Assembly: GCF_900115465.1 (NCBI RefSeq)
Contig: NZ_FOWN01000016.1
Location: forward strand, 1 to 62,069
Origin: Halolactibacillus alkaliphilus
Lineage (GTDB): Bacteria > Bacillota > Bacilli > Bacillales > Amphibacillaceae
Direction: 5' to 3'
DNA length: 62,069 bases
Shown here: positions 61,979 through 62,069 of the stretch, piece after piece
Layout: every line of letters starts with the position of its first letter
Position numbering within the stretch: position 1 is the first letter of the stretch
Translations under genes and position numbers: made by a program
Notes under the pieces: model-generated
Seen by the model: only the letters and a program-made list of their open reading frames with translations
Told to the model about the DNA's origin: nothing
Database searches by the model: none

Positions 61979-62069
61979 GTGCGCCCGGCATGGGTAGTAA
62001 CTTGGTGGTGAAAGTCCATTACAGACTTGGCAGTAGGAACTGTTAGCGAATGACAAGGGTGTCTTCCGT
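61979..62069 (+). mobile_element. Group IIC intron, 5' end (partial)
   Basis: From 61979 the sequence reads GTGCGCCCGGCATGGG, then GGTGGTGAAAGTCC, CAGTAGGAACTG and GACAAGGGTGTC. These are the domain I start and following helices of bacterial group II introns of class C. The position directly after a terminator stem is the known target of class C introns. The reverse transcriptase and the 3' end lie beyond the window, so activity cannot be judged. Confidence 0.85.

Overview
This is low-GC Bacillota DNA, most like a Bacillaceae-type genome. The family content points that way: YkyB-like, YdbC/PC4, YtxH, an MreBH-like actin, CcpA-type cre sites, AGGAGG ribosome binding sites and strong stem-loop plus T-run terminators. 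No rRNA, tRNA or CRISPR array was seen. The genus cannot be fixed from sequence alone. The gene set (sucrose phosphorylase, raffinose-type uptake, copper/metal efflux, manganese catalase) suits a sugar-fermenting, possibly halophilic or lactic-type bacillus.

Layout. 1-6.8 kb: edge of an IS200/IS605 element, WrbA-like flavoprotein, a YkyB-like protein, a lipoprotein gene broken by a stop codon, a tocopherol-cyclase-like protein, copY-copZ with a perfect cop box but no copA, an MFS permease and a second flavoprotein. 6.9-12.6 kb: metE-metF behind a MET-box-like palindrome, an FGGY sugar kinase with a cre site, and a cupin. 12.6-17.8 kb: a decaying accessory zone. It holds remnants of a GH2 glycosidase, a DUF72 protein and a GH3 glucosidase, and two internally deleted tnpB copies; an intact CDF metal exporter and a CoA-disulfide reductase/rhodanese lie among them. 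17.8-24 kb: K+ channel, PAS-GGDEF-HD-GYP protein, and an EgtU/OpuC-type ABC transporter.

24.1-33.2 kb is one coherent sugar system. A divergent LacI regulator faces an operon for a binding protein, two permeases, alpha-galactosidase, fructokinase and sucrose phosphorylase. Together they would import raffinose-family sugars and break them down to galactose, glucose-1-phosphate and fructose-6-phosphate. The transporter ATPase is not encoded here and is presumably shared.

33.2-36.6 kb is the most striking part: azoreductase, a TetR regulator, a full-length HELIORHODOPSIN (type-3 rhodopsin with retinal lysine and counterion glutamate) and a manganese catalase. This looks like a small light/oxidative-stress neighbourhood. 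A possible sigma-B promoter precedes the rhodopsin, and a 30-bp dyad covers the catalase promoter.

36.7-47.2 kb: patatin-like lipase, M50-like membrane protease, MarR plus a heterodimeric ABC exporter, OFA-type MFS, a DUF3221-like protein, and an ACT/UPF0210 pair behind a glycine-riboswitch-like leader. 47.4-60.1 kb: HAD phosphatases, gnd and zwf (convergent), EIIA-Glc, MreB-like protein, PlsC, PAS-GGDEF-EAL protein, LMW phosphatase, YtxH and BrkB/YihY proteins. 60.2-62.07 kb: a diguanylate cyclase gene split by a third broken tnpB, then a terminator with the 5' end of a group IIC intron placed directly behind it.
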